From Azophilus sp965220835 (GTDB lineage: Bacteria; Pseudomonadota; Gammaproteobacteria; Pseudomonadales; Azotimanducaceae): 64,000 nt of DNA. Below the pieces are notes generated by a model. It did no database searches. It was not told the origin of the DNA and saw only the letters and a program-made list of their open reading frames with translations. Where the stretch lies: positions 1,178,001 through 1,242,000 of the forward strand of contig OZ244842.1 of the NCBI GenBank assembly GCA_965220835.1, written 5' to 3'. A program made the position numbers and the translations under genes. Below, one piece after another: positions 15,955 to 25,707 of this stretch. The first letter of the stretch is position 1. Each line of letters opens with the position of its first letter.

Positions 15955-16296
15955 GCGGACTGACCGCGTGCTTGCCGTTCAGCAACTTGATGGCGGGGTC
16001 TTGGGACCCTGAGCTTGTGTCGGGTTTTGACACAGCTATGCCCGACAATCAGGCCATAAGCAGCAAACAGCAATTGCCTGGGTGGTTGGGGTGAGTGACA
16101 CACCAGTTCTCGGCGACGCAGACCGTCGCTTAGGCGAGTTGTTTCAATCCCTGAATGCCCCAGACGTAAACAAGCGGGGCTACCCACATGTTGCCCAAGT
16201 TGATGACCCTGCTGCGGTCATGCGACACGGGAGCTTCGGCGGTCGTGGCTCTGCGGACTCGATCAACTCACCGAAACCCAAAAGAGGGAAACACAT
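15955..16296 (+). promoter_or_regulatory. Upstream region of the csb1-csb2-cas3-csb3 operon
   Basis: These 342 bp contain no gene I can support. They hold an inverted repeat, TGTCGGG (16018-16024) and CCCGACA (16041-16047) around 16 nt, which may be an operator for the effector operon or part of a vapC transcript end. A good ribosome-binding site (GAGGG) precedes the csb1 ATG. A short frame from about 16091 to 16300 runs into csb1 but shows no recognisable domain. Confidence 0.4.
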
Positions 16297-17547
16297 ATGA
16301 GCGATCTGACGTTCGAGCGGCTTCACGCCGCCGTCTCTGGCGATGCAGTCGCCTTGCGATCACGAACCACACTACAGCCAGCTGGGGGCGCAGGAGACAA
16401 GGTCTTTCCGCCATCCTTCGCTGTCGATGGCCGCGCTGAGCACAAATACGCCGTCGAAGAGAGGCAATCCGGTACAGACAAGGTTTCCGTCACCGTATTG
16501 CTGGATTCTGTAGCGTCGCAGGCGAACCGCGCAGAGTTGGCGCTGCTCGAAGGTTGGGAACTGGGCGAGTTGGCGTTTCCAGTGCCGTACGTCGACTTTA
16601 CGGATGACGGGGGTGCCACGGACTATGAACGGCTCACGGTGCTGGAGGCCCCCCACCGACTGGCTGATGCGATTTTTCGAGACAGCCTATTGCACGGCAC
16701 GCTGTTCCGTCTGTCCGACATCGGCCGCGCAATCACGGACGCGACACCTCGAAACGCCACCGGGTTGTTTCGGTATTCCCCTACATCTCTGCTTTTTGGG
16801 ATGTGGGATTCAACTGGCCCAAAGGGTGGTCTCGGGTCAAAGTTCCAGCGCGCCTACGTGTCTGAAATCGTCGGATTCGACGCAACGGTGGGCAAGAAGG
16901 TCGGGAGCCGCATCGATCCGCTCCAGATCGAGAAGGTCGCCTCAGACGACCGAATCTACAATAGCGCGGACCCGGCCGAAGTGTGGACCGAAAACCCCGA
17001 ATTGGCCGAAAAGGACAAGAAAGGCAATGCGGTTCATGCGTCGCGCGGTAGCGATAGCGGCGAAGCCGGGCAGCCGTCAAAGATCAATCACGGCAACATC
17101 GTGCCGTCTATCGATGCCCAGGCCGGAGGCGTGACAATCTCCAGCGCTTTGCAGACCACGGTGATCTCACTTGCTGCATTGCGCAGGCTGCGGTGCAAGG
17201 GGTATTCCCGGGAGGCGGAAGCGGCCATGCGCTCATCGGTGGCCGCCCTCGGCGTCGCCGCCATTGCCTACCTTTACGAAATGGATTACGACCTCCGCTC
17301 TCGGTGTCTACTGGTCCCGACCCACCCCCCCAAGATTGAATTGCTAACCCGGGACGGCTCTTCCAGCGAAACGGTGAACGTTGACCGCGTGACCGCAGCC
17401 CGTATCGTCAAGGAGGCAGCCATGCACGCGGAAGCGGCAGGAATCGGGTGGGAGACTGAGCAGACGCGGCTTCTGCCTGCCCCCAAGCTGTTGGAACTGA
17501 TTCGACGCAGCCGCAAGCAGGCTGCAACCGAACCGGCGAGTGAGTGA
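16297..17547 (+). CDS. csb1: Type I-G Cascade backbone subunit Csb1 (Cas7 family)
   Basis: The 416-residue protein matches the Csb1/GSU0053 family, the Cas7-like backbone that coats crRNA in type I-G. The diagnostic N-terminal stretch is ALRSRTTLQPAGGAGDKVFPPSF. A long glycine-containing central part includes GLFRYSPTSLLFGMWDSTG and SKFQRAYVSEIVGFDA. A late segment, ISSALQTTVISLAALRRLR, fits the RRM-like core. It is the first gene of a tight plus-strand operon; csb2 begins 3 bp after its stop. Confidence 0.92.
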   Translation: MSDLTFERLHAAVSGDAVALRSRTTLQPAGGAGDKVFPPSFAVDGRAEHKYAVEERQSGTDKVSVTVLLDSVASQANRAELALLEGWELGELAFPVPYVDFTDDGGATDYERLTVLEAPHRLADAIFRDSLLHGTLFRLSDIGRAITDATPRNATGLFRYSPTSLLFGMWDSTGPKGGLGSKFQRAYVSEIVGFDATVGKKVGSRIDPLQIEKVASDDRIYNSADPAEVWTENPELAEKDKKGNAVHASRGSDSGEAGQPSKINHGNIVPSIDAQAGGVTISSALQTTVISLAALRRLRCKGYSREAEAAMRSSVAALGVAAIAYLYEMDYDLRSRCLLVPTHPPKIELLTRDGSSSETVNVDRVTAARIVKEAAMHAEAAGIGWETEQTRLLPAPKLLELIRRSRKQAATEPASE

Positions 17548-17550
17548 CGC

Positions 17551-19242
17551 ATGGCCACCGGAGAACGCTTCGGTGTCGAGGTGAATTTCCTTACCGGCCG
17601 CTTTGTCGCCACCTCCCACAACGACCGACGACTGCCTGAATGGCCGCCGCATCCTGCTCGATTGTTCTCTGCGCTGGTCGCCGCATGGGCGGATGCAGAC
17701 GAGCCGGACGAATCAGAACGCGAGGCATTGGAGTGGCTCGAGTCACTGGCACCACCAGGTATCAAAGCTTCTGAGGCCGTGCCGCGCAAATCTGTGCAGC
17801 AATTCGTGCCGGTCAACGACAGCGCTGTTGTGCCAAGAACCTGGTACGAGCGACAGGCAAATCAAGTGGCCGAATTGTCCATGCAGTTCGACGCCGAAGC
17901 TGCGGCTTCCGGGGGCGTGTTGACCAGAAAGCTGGAACGCACGGAGTCAAAGCTCGCCAAGGCACGGGATGTGGAGGATCAGGTCACGCGGACCGGCAAG
18001 ACGAACCCCAAAGTAGCGCTGACGATGCTGCCCGACCACCGCGGCAAGCAAGGCAGGTTCTATCCTTCAGTCACGCTCGACGACCCCCGCGTGGTCTTTC
18101 TTTGGGACATGGCGCCTCCGTGGTCCATTAGTCAGGCACTGGACAAACTGCTCCAGCGCGTGACCAGATTGGGGCACTCCTCATCGCTGGTGTCTTGCCG
18201 CCTCGTGCGCAACGAGGCTGCCCCCACTCTTCGTGCCGGCGTTGACGGCGAACGCCTGCGCACAGTGCGACGTGGCCAGCTTGCGGAACTTAAACGGCAA
18301 TTCGGACTTCATCGAGGCGTCAACCCGCGGTCGTTGCCGTACACGGGGGTAGGGTATCGGCGAGTCCCGGAGCAGCCCAGAATGGCTGACAGCGTACTCA
18401 GACCGAACACGGCCGGTGAGTGGATCGTGTTCGAGCTATTGCCGGGCTCCAGATCTTTCCCGGCAACAAGATCGGTGGAACTGGCGACCGCGATGCGTGC
18501 TGCCCTGTTTCACTATGCCGAAGATCCAATTCCCGAAGCGATCAGCGGGCACCTGCCTAACGGCAGGCCCACTGCCGCGCCGCATGTCGCTTTCCTGCCG
18601 CTTCCTCTAGTTGGTTACGAGCACTCGGACGGGCGACTGTTGGGAATCGGCGTTTCCATTCCAGACATTTTGGCTGACGCTGCTCGAAGTGCACTCTATC
18701 GGGCGATTGGCCATTGGGAATCAGCTGCTGGCGGGGCGGCTTTGAAGCTTACCTTCGGCAATGAAGGCATCGTTCGTCTCGGTCGATTGCGCGGCCCTGC
18801 CACGCTAGTGTCTCTGCGACCGGGCGTCTGGAGCAAGACCTCTCGTCGATGGATTTCCGCAACCCCGGTCGCGCTGCCCCGGCACCCAGGCAAGTTACGC
18901 GGAGGATCGACTGCCTCGAGTGCCAAGGCGTGGGAGATAGCCGAGCGATCTATCGTGTTGGCTTGCACCCACATCGGCCTGCCGGAGCCGGCGGCCGTGG
19001 AAGTCTCACTCGGTTCGTTCATCAAAGGTGCTCATGCCGCAACTCGGTATCCGGCATTTCATCAGAAGGAACGTGACGGCCGGCCCGTGCGCCGTCAACT
19101 CGTCCATGCTTCGATTTCCTTCAAACAACCCGTGGAGGGGCCGTTCATGCTCGGCGCAGGGCGTTTTGTCGGGTTGGGGCTGATGCGTCCTGCAGCGCTT
19201 GCAGTTGCGAACAGTTCCGAATTGGCCAATGGCGATGACTGA
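17551..19242 (+). CDS. csb2: Type I-G subunit Csb2 (Cas5-Cas6-like)
   Basis: The 563-residue protein belongs to the Csb2/GSU0054 family. The N-terminal Cas5-like domain has the hallmark RRLPEWPPHPARLFSALVAA. The C-terminal half, with glycine-rich strands near the end (GPFMLGAGRFVGLGLMRP), is the Cas6-like RNA-processing domain. It should cut the repeat RNA near the base of the CCCCCGC hairpin and stay with the 5' handle of the crRNA. No separate cas6 is present in the locus, which supports this role. Its stop overlaps the cas3 start by 8 nt. Confidence 0.9.
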   Translation: MATGERFGVEVNFLTGRFVATSHNDRRLPEWPPHPARLFSALVAAWADADEPDESEREALEWLESLAPPGIKASEAVPRKSVQQFVPVNDSAVVPRTWYERQANQVAELSMQFDAEAAASGGVLTRKLERTESKLAKARDVEDQVTRTGKTNPKVALTMLPDHRGKQGRFYPSVTLDDPRVVFLWDMAPPWSISQALDKLLQRVTRLGHSSSLVSCRLVRNEAAPTLRAGVDGERLRTVRRGQLAELKRQFGLHRGVNPRSLPYTGVGYRRVPEQPRMADSVLRPNTAGEWIVFELLPGSRSFPATRSVELATAMRAALFHYAEDPIPEAISGHLPNGRPTAAPHVAFLPLPLVGYEHSDGRLLGIGVSIPDILADAARSALYRAIGHWESAAGGAALKLTFGNEGIVRLGRLRGPATLVSLRPGVWSKTSRRWISATPVALPRHPGKLRGGSTASSAKAWEIAERSIVLACTHIGLPEPAAVEVSLGSFIKGAHAATRYPAFHQKERDGRPVRRQLVHASISFKQPVEGPFMLGAGRFVGLGLMRPAALAVANSSELANGDD

Positions 19243-22072
19243 CCGTCACTCCGATTCGCGGGAGTTCTCGCAGTTGCCGATCGACGGTGGGTGGACGGTT
19301 GACGATTTCAGCGCGTTTTTCAGGGACATCCACGGCTGCGACCCGTTTCCCTGGCAGGCCCGCTTAACTGAACAGGTGCTCACGCGAAAGGCATGGCCCA
19401 AGGTCGTCGATCTCCCAACCGGTAGTGGCAAGACTGCAGTACTCGACACAGCCGTGTTTGCCATTGCGGCGCACCCCACCTTTGCGCCACGGAGAATTGT
19501 CTTCGTCATCGACCGGCGGATCGTCGTCGATCAGGTTTGTGAGCGTGCGCAGCAAATCGAGCGGCGCCTGAATGACGCGGACACCCCTATTCTAAGGCGA
19601 GTGCACGCGTCCTTGCGGAAATTGGGCGACGGGCCACTCTTGGGCGTCTCTGCGCTGCGCGGCGGAGTCCCCATAGACGATGCGTGGGCGCAACAACCGG
19701 ACAATCCGTGGGTCGTGGTCTCCACCGTCGACCAATTTGGCTCTCGCCTGCTGTTTCGGGGCTACGGGGTCACGCCGCGCATGCGCCCGGTACACGCGGG
19801 GCTTGCTGGCAACGATTGTCTGGTGTTTCTGGATGAGGTGCATCTGAGCGCACCCTTCGCGGAAACTCTTGCCCGCGTAGCAGAGTTGCCGGCCGGGCCA
19901 CTCCCTCGAAGATTCGTTACCGTCGAAATGTCGGCCACACCCACGAATACGACGACCGAGCGATTCGCGCTGGAACCCCAAACAGATCTAGAGGAATGCC
20001 CGGAACTGCGTCGACGCGTAGAAGCTGCCAAGGAGGCCGCGCTGGTCTCGGTTCAAAAGGCGGATGCGATTCCAGCCGCCGTACTGAAGCTTGTGAATTC
20101 GGTCGACCGCTCCAATCGCAGAGGCGAACCACTCGTTCGCAGCATCGGCGTTGTTGTCAATCGTGTGCGTACGGCCCGCGAGACTCACGATAGGTTGATG
20201 ACAGCTGGATATCGCGCGCATCTTCTGACGGGCCGCATGCGACCGCTGGACAGGATCGAAGCATTGGGCAAGATCGGACCTGTTGTAGACCCTGACAGCG
20301 AGGTGCCTGGAGACGAACTCAATGTCGTGGTTGCGACGCAAGCGATCGAAGTAGGTGCAGACTTCAGCTTCGACGCCCTTATCTCCGAGTGCGCTGCGGT
20401 GGACAGCTTGCGGCAGCGATTTGGTCGATTGGACCGGCGGGGAACTTGGTCAGGCCGAGCTGGCATCCCCGCTCGTGCGTGGATACTAGGGCTCAAGACA
20501 GTTGTTGGATCGAAAAAGCCTGACCCGATCTACGGCATGTCTGTCAAGGAGACTTGGGATGAGCTGACGAACCGATCCGAAGGTGGGCCACTGGACGTGG
20601 GTCCGATGGCGCTGCAGGGCTTTCCGGACAGTGCCTGTGCTCCGCGACCTCGCGCACCGCTCCTTCTGAAGACTCATTTGGATGCATGGGTGCAGACTGG
20701 CCCCGAACCCATCGTACAACCATCCATCGATTGGTTTCTGCACGGCATTGAGCAGTCCCGCCTGCCCGAAGTTTCAATACTGTGGCGTTTCGACCGGTCT
20801 TCGGATGCGTTGCGCCTAGTTCCTCCCCGGCAAGCGGAGACGCTCCAAGTGCCGATCTCCGCCGCGAAATCCTGGCTTGTAGGGGATTCCGAAGTGGATG
20901 TGGCCGACGTGTCACAGGTGGGTGACACGCAGCATACTCGTGAAACAAGCGAAACCCACACACCAGGCTGGGTACGCTGGCTGGGATTCGGAGGCGGTGC
21001 GGAGGAGGGCATCGGTGTCGAGAGCATTCAACCGGGTGAGGTACTCGTTGTGGATCCGGCCCTTGGCGGCTTGAATGCAGGAACCTGGGACCCTTCCTCC
21101 ACAGAGCCAGTGGAAGATCTCGGTGACGCGGCGCAATTCGCGTATGGGCGCAAGACAACTCTGCGTCTCGACCCCAGGCTACACTACGTAGCTGCTCCCC
21201 CCAGCCCCGCGAACGAAGCCACTGCGGACGAGTCCGCTTCCGATCGCATAACCCATTGGCTCGATTCAGTGTTTTCCGACCCCGCCGACTGGTTGTCGGA
21301 GGCCATAGCGAAGTTTCGCAACGGCTTTGAAATCGACGTAGTCGGCGCTGTAGAAGATGGCGATGATCTGCGTTACTACATATTGACCGAGCAGCACGAA
21401 CAGACGAAAAGACGGCTGGTGGACGCTGCCATGCTGGATGGCTCGGATGCAACGGGGTCGTTCACCGGCACGAAGTCAACGTTAAGTGAGCACCTTGCTG
21501 GCGTAGGAGCGCGTGCAGGCGAAATCGCGAAGCGGTTGGAGCTTTCGCCGGAAACGGCCGCGGACTTGCGTCTGGCCGGCGAACTCCACGATTTGGGGAA
21601 AGTGGACCCCCGTTTCCAATTGCAGTTGGTTGGTGGAGATCCCGTGGAATTGGAGATGCGCAGCGGCTCACCATTAGCCAAATCGCTCCCGGGCGTCCCC
21701 CGGGTCTGGAAGTACCCGCGAGGAATGCGGCACGAGGTCGCGAGTGTTGCCTTGATCGAGTCGAATGACGATGTTCTTGCGACGGCACACGACAAGGCCC
21801 TCGTGCTGCATCTGGTCGCCAGCCACCATGGTTTCGCACGCCCGCTACCACCAATCGTCGAAGATTCTGACCCGCAGACGCTGACCTACGATCTGAACGG
21901 TCATCAAATGGAGACGGGCTCTGATTTCGTCCAGAGTTCCATTGCGCTCGACGCGGCGGATCGCTTTTGGTGCCTAGTGGAACGCTACGGCTACCATGGG
22001 CTGGCGTGGCTCGAGGCAATCTTGCGGCTGGCCGATCACCAACAGAGCGCCAAGGAGTCAGAGCGGTCATGA
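19235..22072 (+). CDS. cas3: Cas3 helicase-nuclease, helicase-HD order
   Basis: The 945 residues begin with a superfamily 2 helicase and end with an HD nuclease, the reverse of most Cas3 proteins and characteristic of type I-G. Walker A is PTGSGKT at residues 61-67. The DEAH-type box is Asp200-Glu-Val-His203 (CLVFLDEVHLS), and helicase motif VI-like arginines lie in SLRQRFGRLDRRG. The HD part has His753, His785-Asp786 (GELHDLGK) and His864-His865 (VASHHGF). Cas3 unwinds and degrades target DNA after Cascade binding. I start it at the ATG overlapping the csb2 stop; an in-frame ATG two codons earlier is possible. Confidence 0.93.
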   Translation: MTDRHSDSREFSQLPIDGGWTVDDFSAFFRDIHGCDPFPWQARLTEQVLTRKAWPKVVDLPTGSGKTAVLDTAVFAIAAHPTFAPRRIVFVIDRRIVVDQVCERAQQIERRLNDADTPILRRVHASLRKLGDGPLLGVSALRGGVPIDDAWAQQPDNPWVVVSTVDQFGSRLLFRGYGVTPRMRPVHAGLAGNDCLVFLDEVHLSAPFAETLARVAELPAGPLPRRFVTVEMSATPTNTTTERFALEPQTDLEECPELRRRVEAAKEAALVSVQKADAIPAAVLKLVNSVDRSNRRGEPLVRSIGVVVNRVRTARETHDRLMTAGYRAHLLTGRMRPLDRIEALGKIGPVVDPDSEVPGDELNVVVATQAIEVGADFSFDALISECAAVDSLRQRFGRLDRRGTWSGRAGIPARAWILGLKTVVGSKKPDPIYGMSVKETWDELTNRSEGGPLDVGPMALQGFPDSACAPRPRAPLLLKTHLDAWVQTGPEPIVQPSIDWFLHGIEQSRLPEVSILWRFDRSSDALRLVPPRQAETLQVPISAAKSWLVGDSEVDVADVSQVGDTQHTRETSETHTPGWVRWLGFGGGAEEGIGVESIQPGEVLVVDPALGGLNAGTWDPSSTEPVEDLGDAAQFAYGRKTTLRLDPRLHYVAAPPSPANEATADESASDRITHWLDSVFSDPADWLSEAIAKFRNGFEIDVVGAVEDGDDLRYYILTEQHEQTKRRLVDAAMLDGSDATGSFTGTKSTLSEHLAGVGARAGEIAKRLELSPETAADLRLAGELHDLGKVDPRFQLQLVGGDPVELEMRSGSPLAKSLPGVPRVWKYPRGMRHEVASVALIESNDDVLATAHDKALVLHLVASHHGFARPLPPIVEDSDPQTLTYDLNGHQMETGSDFVQSSIALDAADRFWCLVERYGYHGLAWLEAILRLADHQQSAKESERS

Positions 22073-23007
22073 GTGGCGTTCACTTGCATGGGCTTGAGGG
22101 AACCAACCCGTTGGGCTTTCTGGCCGCCCTTGGCGTGCAGGTTGTGTTTGCGGAAGATCGCGAGCAGCCGCGGTTGTGGTGGAGCGAAGACATCACCCCT
22201 CACGCGATCATCGATGCGGACTTCACGGTAGAGAGGGTGGCGAGTTGCGCGCTGGACGCGTTCGGACGTTGGCATAGGAGTGCCGCCTTGAATCCCACGA
22301 GGCAGGATGGGTCGCCGATGCACAACGGCGATACGCTCAAGTTGCACGGCGACGATGTCAGGACTTACTTGGGTCACGCAAGCACTCGCGATTCGAGCAG
22401 TCCTCTGGCAACGGCCCTGTTGGCTGAAGGGAGCGTTGATAAACAGGGTGCCGCAAAGCCATCCGACTTTTACTTCGCCGCAGGAAATCAGCACTTCCTG
22501 AGCGCGGCCCGGACCATTCTGGCGGGTGCTTCCATCGAAGATCTCGAAGCGGGCCTCAATGGTCCATGGCCCTACCAGAGTCAGCTTCCGTCGCTCGGCT
22601 GGGACGTCTCTGACGATCGTGTTTACGCACTGCGAGCTCACGATCCCGCGCCTGAAAAAAAGCGAACCAATCCCGGCCCCGAGGCACTTGCCTTGTTGGG
22701 TTTGAGCCTTTACCCGGTTTTTGCCGGTCAGGGCCGCACCGCCACGCAGGGTTGCTCAGGGACTTGGAAGGCTGGCGCGTTTTCCTGGCCGCTTTGGCAC
22801 AACCCAGCGTCGCCACTGGCGGTCAAGTCTCTTATCGCGCATGCCTACGGGGTGGCAACAACGGCTGAACGCCGTCGCTGGTCTCGTTCCTGGCGCGGAT
22901 GGGGGATTTCCAACGTCTATCGCTCACCAATACGCCGAAGCGACCAAGGAGGCTATGGCACTTTCGGCCCCCCGGAGGTCCTCTGGCGCCAGGACACCGG
23001 CGGATAG
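22069..23007 (+). CDS. csb3: Type I-G subunit Csb3 (small Cas8-like)
   Basis: The 312-residue protein overlaps cas3 by 4 nt (ATGA). Its opening, VHLHGLEGTNPLGFLAALGVQ, matches the start of the Csb3/Cas8u2 group, and a late segment reads ALALLGLSLYPVFAGQGRT. In many type I-G loci the large subunit is Csx17 (Cas8u1, more than 600 residues). None is present here, so this short protein is the only candidate for PAM recognition. The assignment rests on the motif and the operon position; no structure-based features are visible. Confidence 0.8.
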   Translation: MSGVHLHGLEGTNPLGFLAALGVQVVFAEDREQPRLWWSEDITPHAIIDADFTVERVASCALDAFGRWHRSAALNPTRQDGSPMHNGDTLKLHGDDVRTYLGHASTRDSSSPLATALLAEGSVDKQGAAKPSDFYFAAGNQHFLSAARTILAGASIEDLEAGLNGPWPYQSQLPSLGWDVSDDRVYALRAHDPAPEKKRTNPGPEALALLGLSLYPVFAGQGRTATQGCSGTWKAGAFSWPLWHNPASPLAVKSLIAHAYGVATTAERRRWSRSWRGWGISNVYRSPIRRSDQGGYGTFGPPEVLWRQDTGG

Positions 23008-23017
23008 ACTGCAACCC

Positions 23018-24571
23018 ATGAAAAAGCGCAAGCTCCCCATAGGCCTGCAGACCTTCCGCGAAGTCGGGGGCGGCGAGTACTACTACGTCGACAAAACGCC
23101 GTTCATTCGTCGGCTGGTGGATGAGGGCAAGCATTACTTCCTTTCCCGTCCTCGGCGCTTCGGCAAGAGCCTATTCCTGGACACGCTGAAGGAGCTGTTC
23201 GAGGCAAACGAGGCGCTGTTCCGTGGGCTCGCGATTCACGACGAATGGGATTGGTCGGTGGCTCATCCCGTGCTGCGGTTGAGCTTCGGCAGCGGGCTCT
23301 TCGTAGGCGCCGGAGGGTTGCATGCGGAAGTGGTGTCGATGTTGAGGGCCATTGAAGAAAGCCTTGCGGTACCCGCACACCCCGACGACTCTGCCCCGGC
23401 GCGTTTGCGTCGCCTGATTGAATCGCAGCACGAGCAGACCGGCCGTCGGGTAGTCGTTCTGGTGGACGAATACGACAAGCCGATATTGGACGCACTGGAA
23501 TCCGCGCCCGAAGTCGCTCGGGCGAATCGGGATTACCTTCGCGCCCTGTATGGGGTGATCAAGGATTGTGACGCCCATCTCCGGTTCAGCTTCATCACCG
23601 GGGTGAGCAGATTCTCGAAGGTAAGCCTGTTTTCGGGTCTGAACAACCTCACGGACATTACGCTGGACCCTCGATACTCGGCCGTCTGCGGGTACACGGA
23701 GGGCGATCTGGACGACGTGTTCCAGCCTGAGATGGGAGGCGTGGACCGGGCAGCGGTGCGGGATTGGTACAACGGCTATGGCTGGCGGGGCAGTGAGCGT
23801 GTGTATAACCCGTTCGACGTGTTGCTTTATCTTCGTCGGCGCGAATTCCAGGCGTGGTGGTTCGAAACGGGAACCCCAACCTGCCTGATCGCTACGCTGC
23901 GTCAACGCGGTGTCAGCGCACCGGAGCTGGACGCCATGGTGGCCGGCCAAGATGCTCTATCGGCGTTTGACGTGGACCACATTGCCACCGAGGCGTTGCT
24001 GTTCCAGACCGGCTATCTCACCATTACCGGCGAGACGACACTTGGGGGCAGGCTGCGCTACCGGCTCGGCTATCCGAATCGGGAGGTGCGCCAAAGCCTG
24101 AACGAACAACTGCTGCGCCACCTGGTGCAGGATGCGTCCCGCCCGGAACGCCACGGCGCGCGTCTCTATGAAATCCTGGAAGCCAACGACTTCGAAGGCT
24201 TAAAGCAACTGGTCCACGCCTTTTTCGCAAGCATTCCCCACCAGTGGTACACCAGCAACGACATAGCCCGTTACGAGGGCTACTATGCCAGCGTGTTCTA
24301 CGCGCATTTCGCATCGCTTGGGTTGGACATCACGGTGGAAGACTGCACCAACCACGGGCGCATCGACATGACGGTGCGGTTCAATGGCAACGTCTACATT
24401 TTTGAGTTCAAGGTTGTGGAACTGGGGGGCGAAGGCTCCGCGATGGCACAGTTGCAGCAGAGAGGATACGCAGAGAAGTACCTGTCGGGTGGCGAGCCGG
24501 TGCACCTGATCGGCATTGAATTCAGTAAGGAAACACGCAACGTGGCGGCTTTCGCGGTGGAGCGGGCGTGA
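23018..24571 (+). CDS. AAA-ATPase-like / PD-(D/E)XK nuclease family protein
   Basis: From the ATG 10 bp after csb3 this encodes 517 residues. The N-terminus IGLQTFREV, YYVDKTPFIRRLVDEGKHYF and the Walker A-like SRPRRFGKSLFLDTL (GKS at 49-51) define the AAA-ATPase-like family (formerly DUF1703). A Walker B-like strand is VVVLVDEYDKPILDAL. The last 90 residues are a PD-(D/E)XK nuclease-like domain (IDMTVRFNGNVYIFEFK, then a Gln-containing AQLQQRGYAEKY). Family members are common and of unproven function, often in variable genome regions. Its tight spacing suggests cotranscription with the cas genes. Confidence 0.85.
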   Translation: MKKRKLPIGLQTFREVGGGEYYYVDKTPFIRRLVDEGKHYFLSRPRRFGKSLFLDTLKELFEANEALFRGLAIHDEWDWSVAHPVLRLSFGSGLFVGAGGLHAEVVSMLRAIEESLAVPAHPDDSAPARLRRLIESQHEQTGRRVVVLVDEYDKPILDALESAPEVARANRDYLRALYGVIKDCDAHLRFSFITGVSRFSKVSLFSGLNNLTDITLDPRYSAVCGYTEGDLDDVFQPEMGGVDRAAVRDWYNGYGWRGSERVYNPFDVLLYLRRREFQAWWFETGTPTCLIATLRQRGVSAPELDAMVAGQDALSAFDVDHIATEALLFQTGYLTITGETTLGGRLRYRLGYPNREVRQSLNEQLLRHLVQDASRPERHGARLYEILEANDFEGLKQLVHAFFASIPHQWYTSNDIARYEGYYASVFYAHFASLGLDITVEDCTNHGRIDMTVRFNGNVYIFEFKVVELGGEGSAMAQLQQRGYAEKYLSGGEPVHLIGIEFSKETRNVAAFAVERA

Positions 24572-24844
24572 GTCGATTGGCGTTGTGAGCTTGGTCATCA
24601 ACAGTTGCAGGTCGTCGACGACGATATGCATGGATCTCGTGGTGCGCGGCGCATTCGAGCACTTTTCAGGCGAGGGCAAGATGTCCAAGAGCCCGGCTCT
24701 GCTCCAGAACATTGCTCGGCTTGTGAGCGGGATGCGCTCACTCCAGCCCTAGGCCAAGCTAGGCAACGACGGTTGGCAGTATCGGGTCGGTGGGTCAAAG
24801 ATGCCCCATAATCAGCACGAAGCAACTTCAATGGACCCAACCCC

Positions 24845-25639
24845 ATGCCCAGAACCATCCTAGTCACTGGCGGTGCGCGAGGCATAGGCCGCGGCATCGC
24901 CCACGCCTTTCTCGCCAATGGCGACCGCGTCATGATCGCGGACCTGCCCGATGGGGGAAAGTGGAACTACGAACTGGCCAGCGCCCGTGACCGGCAGGCG
25001 GCGTTGACGGAAGCCCAGTCTTTGGGCGAGGTTGCCGCCACCGACCTCGACGTCACCGACCAGGCAAGCTGCGAGGCTGCCGTGCAGGCCACTCTATCTC
25101 GCTTCGGCGGCCTGGACGTGCTGGTGAACAACGCTGGGGTGATTCAATCCGGGCCTATCGAGGCGTTCTCCCAGCAGGATTGGGACCGAGTGTTCGCCGT
25201 CAACGTCAAGGGCGTTTTCCTGATGACCCAAGCCGCGCTGCCGCCACTCAAGGCATCGAGCGATGCCGCCATCGTCAATACGGCCTCCATCGCCGGCAAG
25301 CAGGGCTTTCCCAACTTGGTGGCTTACTGCGGTTCCAAGTTCGCTGTGGTGGGCATCACCCAAGCCCTCGCGGCGGAACTTGCGCCCACGGGCATTCGCG
25401 TAAACGCACTGTGCCCGGGCATGGTGGGCACCGCCATGTGGCTGGAGCACCTCATGCCCGCCAACACGGCCGATGAAGCGGACCAAAAGCAGCAGTTCGA
25501 AGAGGCGATGGCTTCAAGGATTCCGCTCGGCAGGCCGCAAACCGTGGAAGACATGGGCCAAGCCGCCCTCTATCTGGCCAGCGCCGTCAACGTCACCGGC
25601 GTTTCCCTCAGCGTCGCGGGCGGATTTGAGATGAATTGA
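24845..25639 (+). CDS. SDR family oxidoreductase
   Basis: This is a 264-residue classical short-chain dehydrogenase/reductase. It has the NAD(P)-binding motif TGGARGIG (residues 8-15), the NNAG motif (LDVLVNNAGV), the active-site Ser in NTASI and Tyr-x-x-x-Lys (YCGSK), then the PGMVGTAM segment. The adenine-side Asp (MIADLPD) suggests NAD(H) rather than NADP(H). The substrate is unknown; close relatives act on sugars, 3-oxoacyl groups or steroids. The 273 bp between the nuclease-like gene and this gene hold no supported feature. Confidence 0.87.
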   Translation: MPRTILVTGGARGIGRGIAHAFLANGDRVMIADLPDGGKWNYELASARDRQAALTEAQSLGEVAATDLDVTDQASCEAAVQATLSRFGGLDVLVNNAGVIQSGPIEAFSQQDWDRVFAVNVKGVFLMTQAALPPLKASSDAAIVNTASIAGKQGFPNLVAYCGSKFAVVGITQALAAELAPTGIRVNALCPGMVGTAMWLEHLMPANTADEADQKQQFEEAMASRIPLGRPQTVEDMGQAALYLASAVNVTGVSLSVAGGFEMN

Positions 25640-25707
25640 ACGGCTTCATTGCCCGATAATCGACGCGAAACAGCGCAGTCGAGTGACCGTCGCTCGCAAT
25701 CCCGAAA

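Noticed and set aside
16091..16300. Short frame upstream of csb1
   Set aside because: It overlaps the csb1 start and has no domain or conserved pattern; more likely part of the untranslated leader.
24572..24844. Possible small gene around 24516-24752
   Set aside because: No ribosome-binding site or known motif; the frame begins inside the preceding gene.
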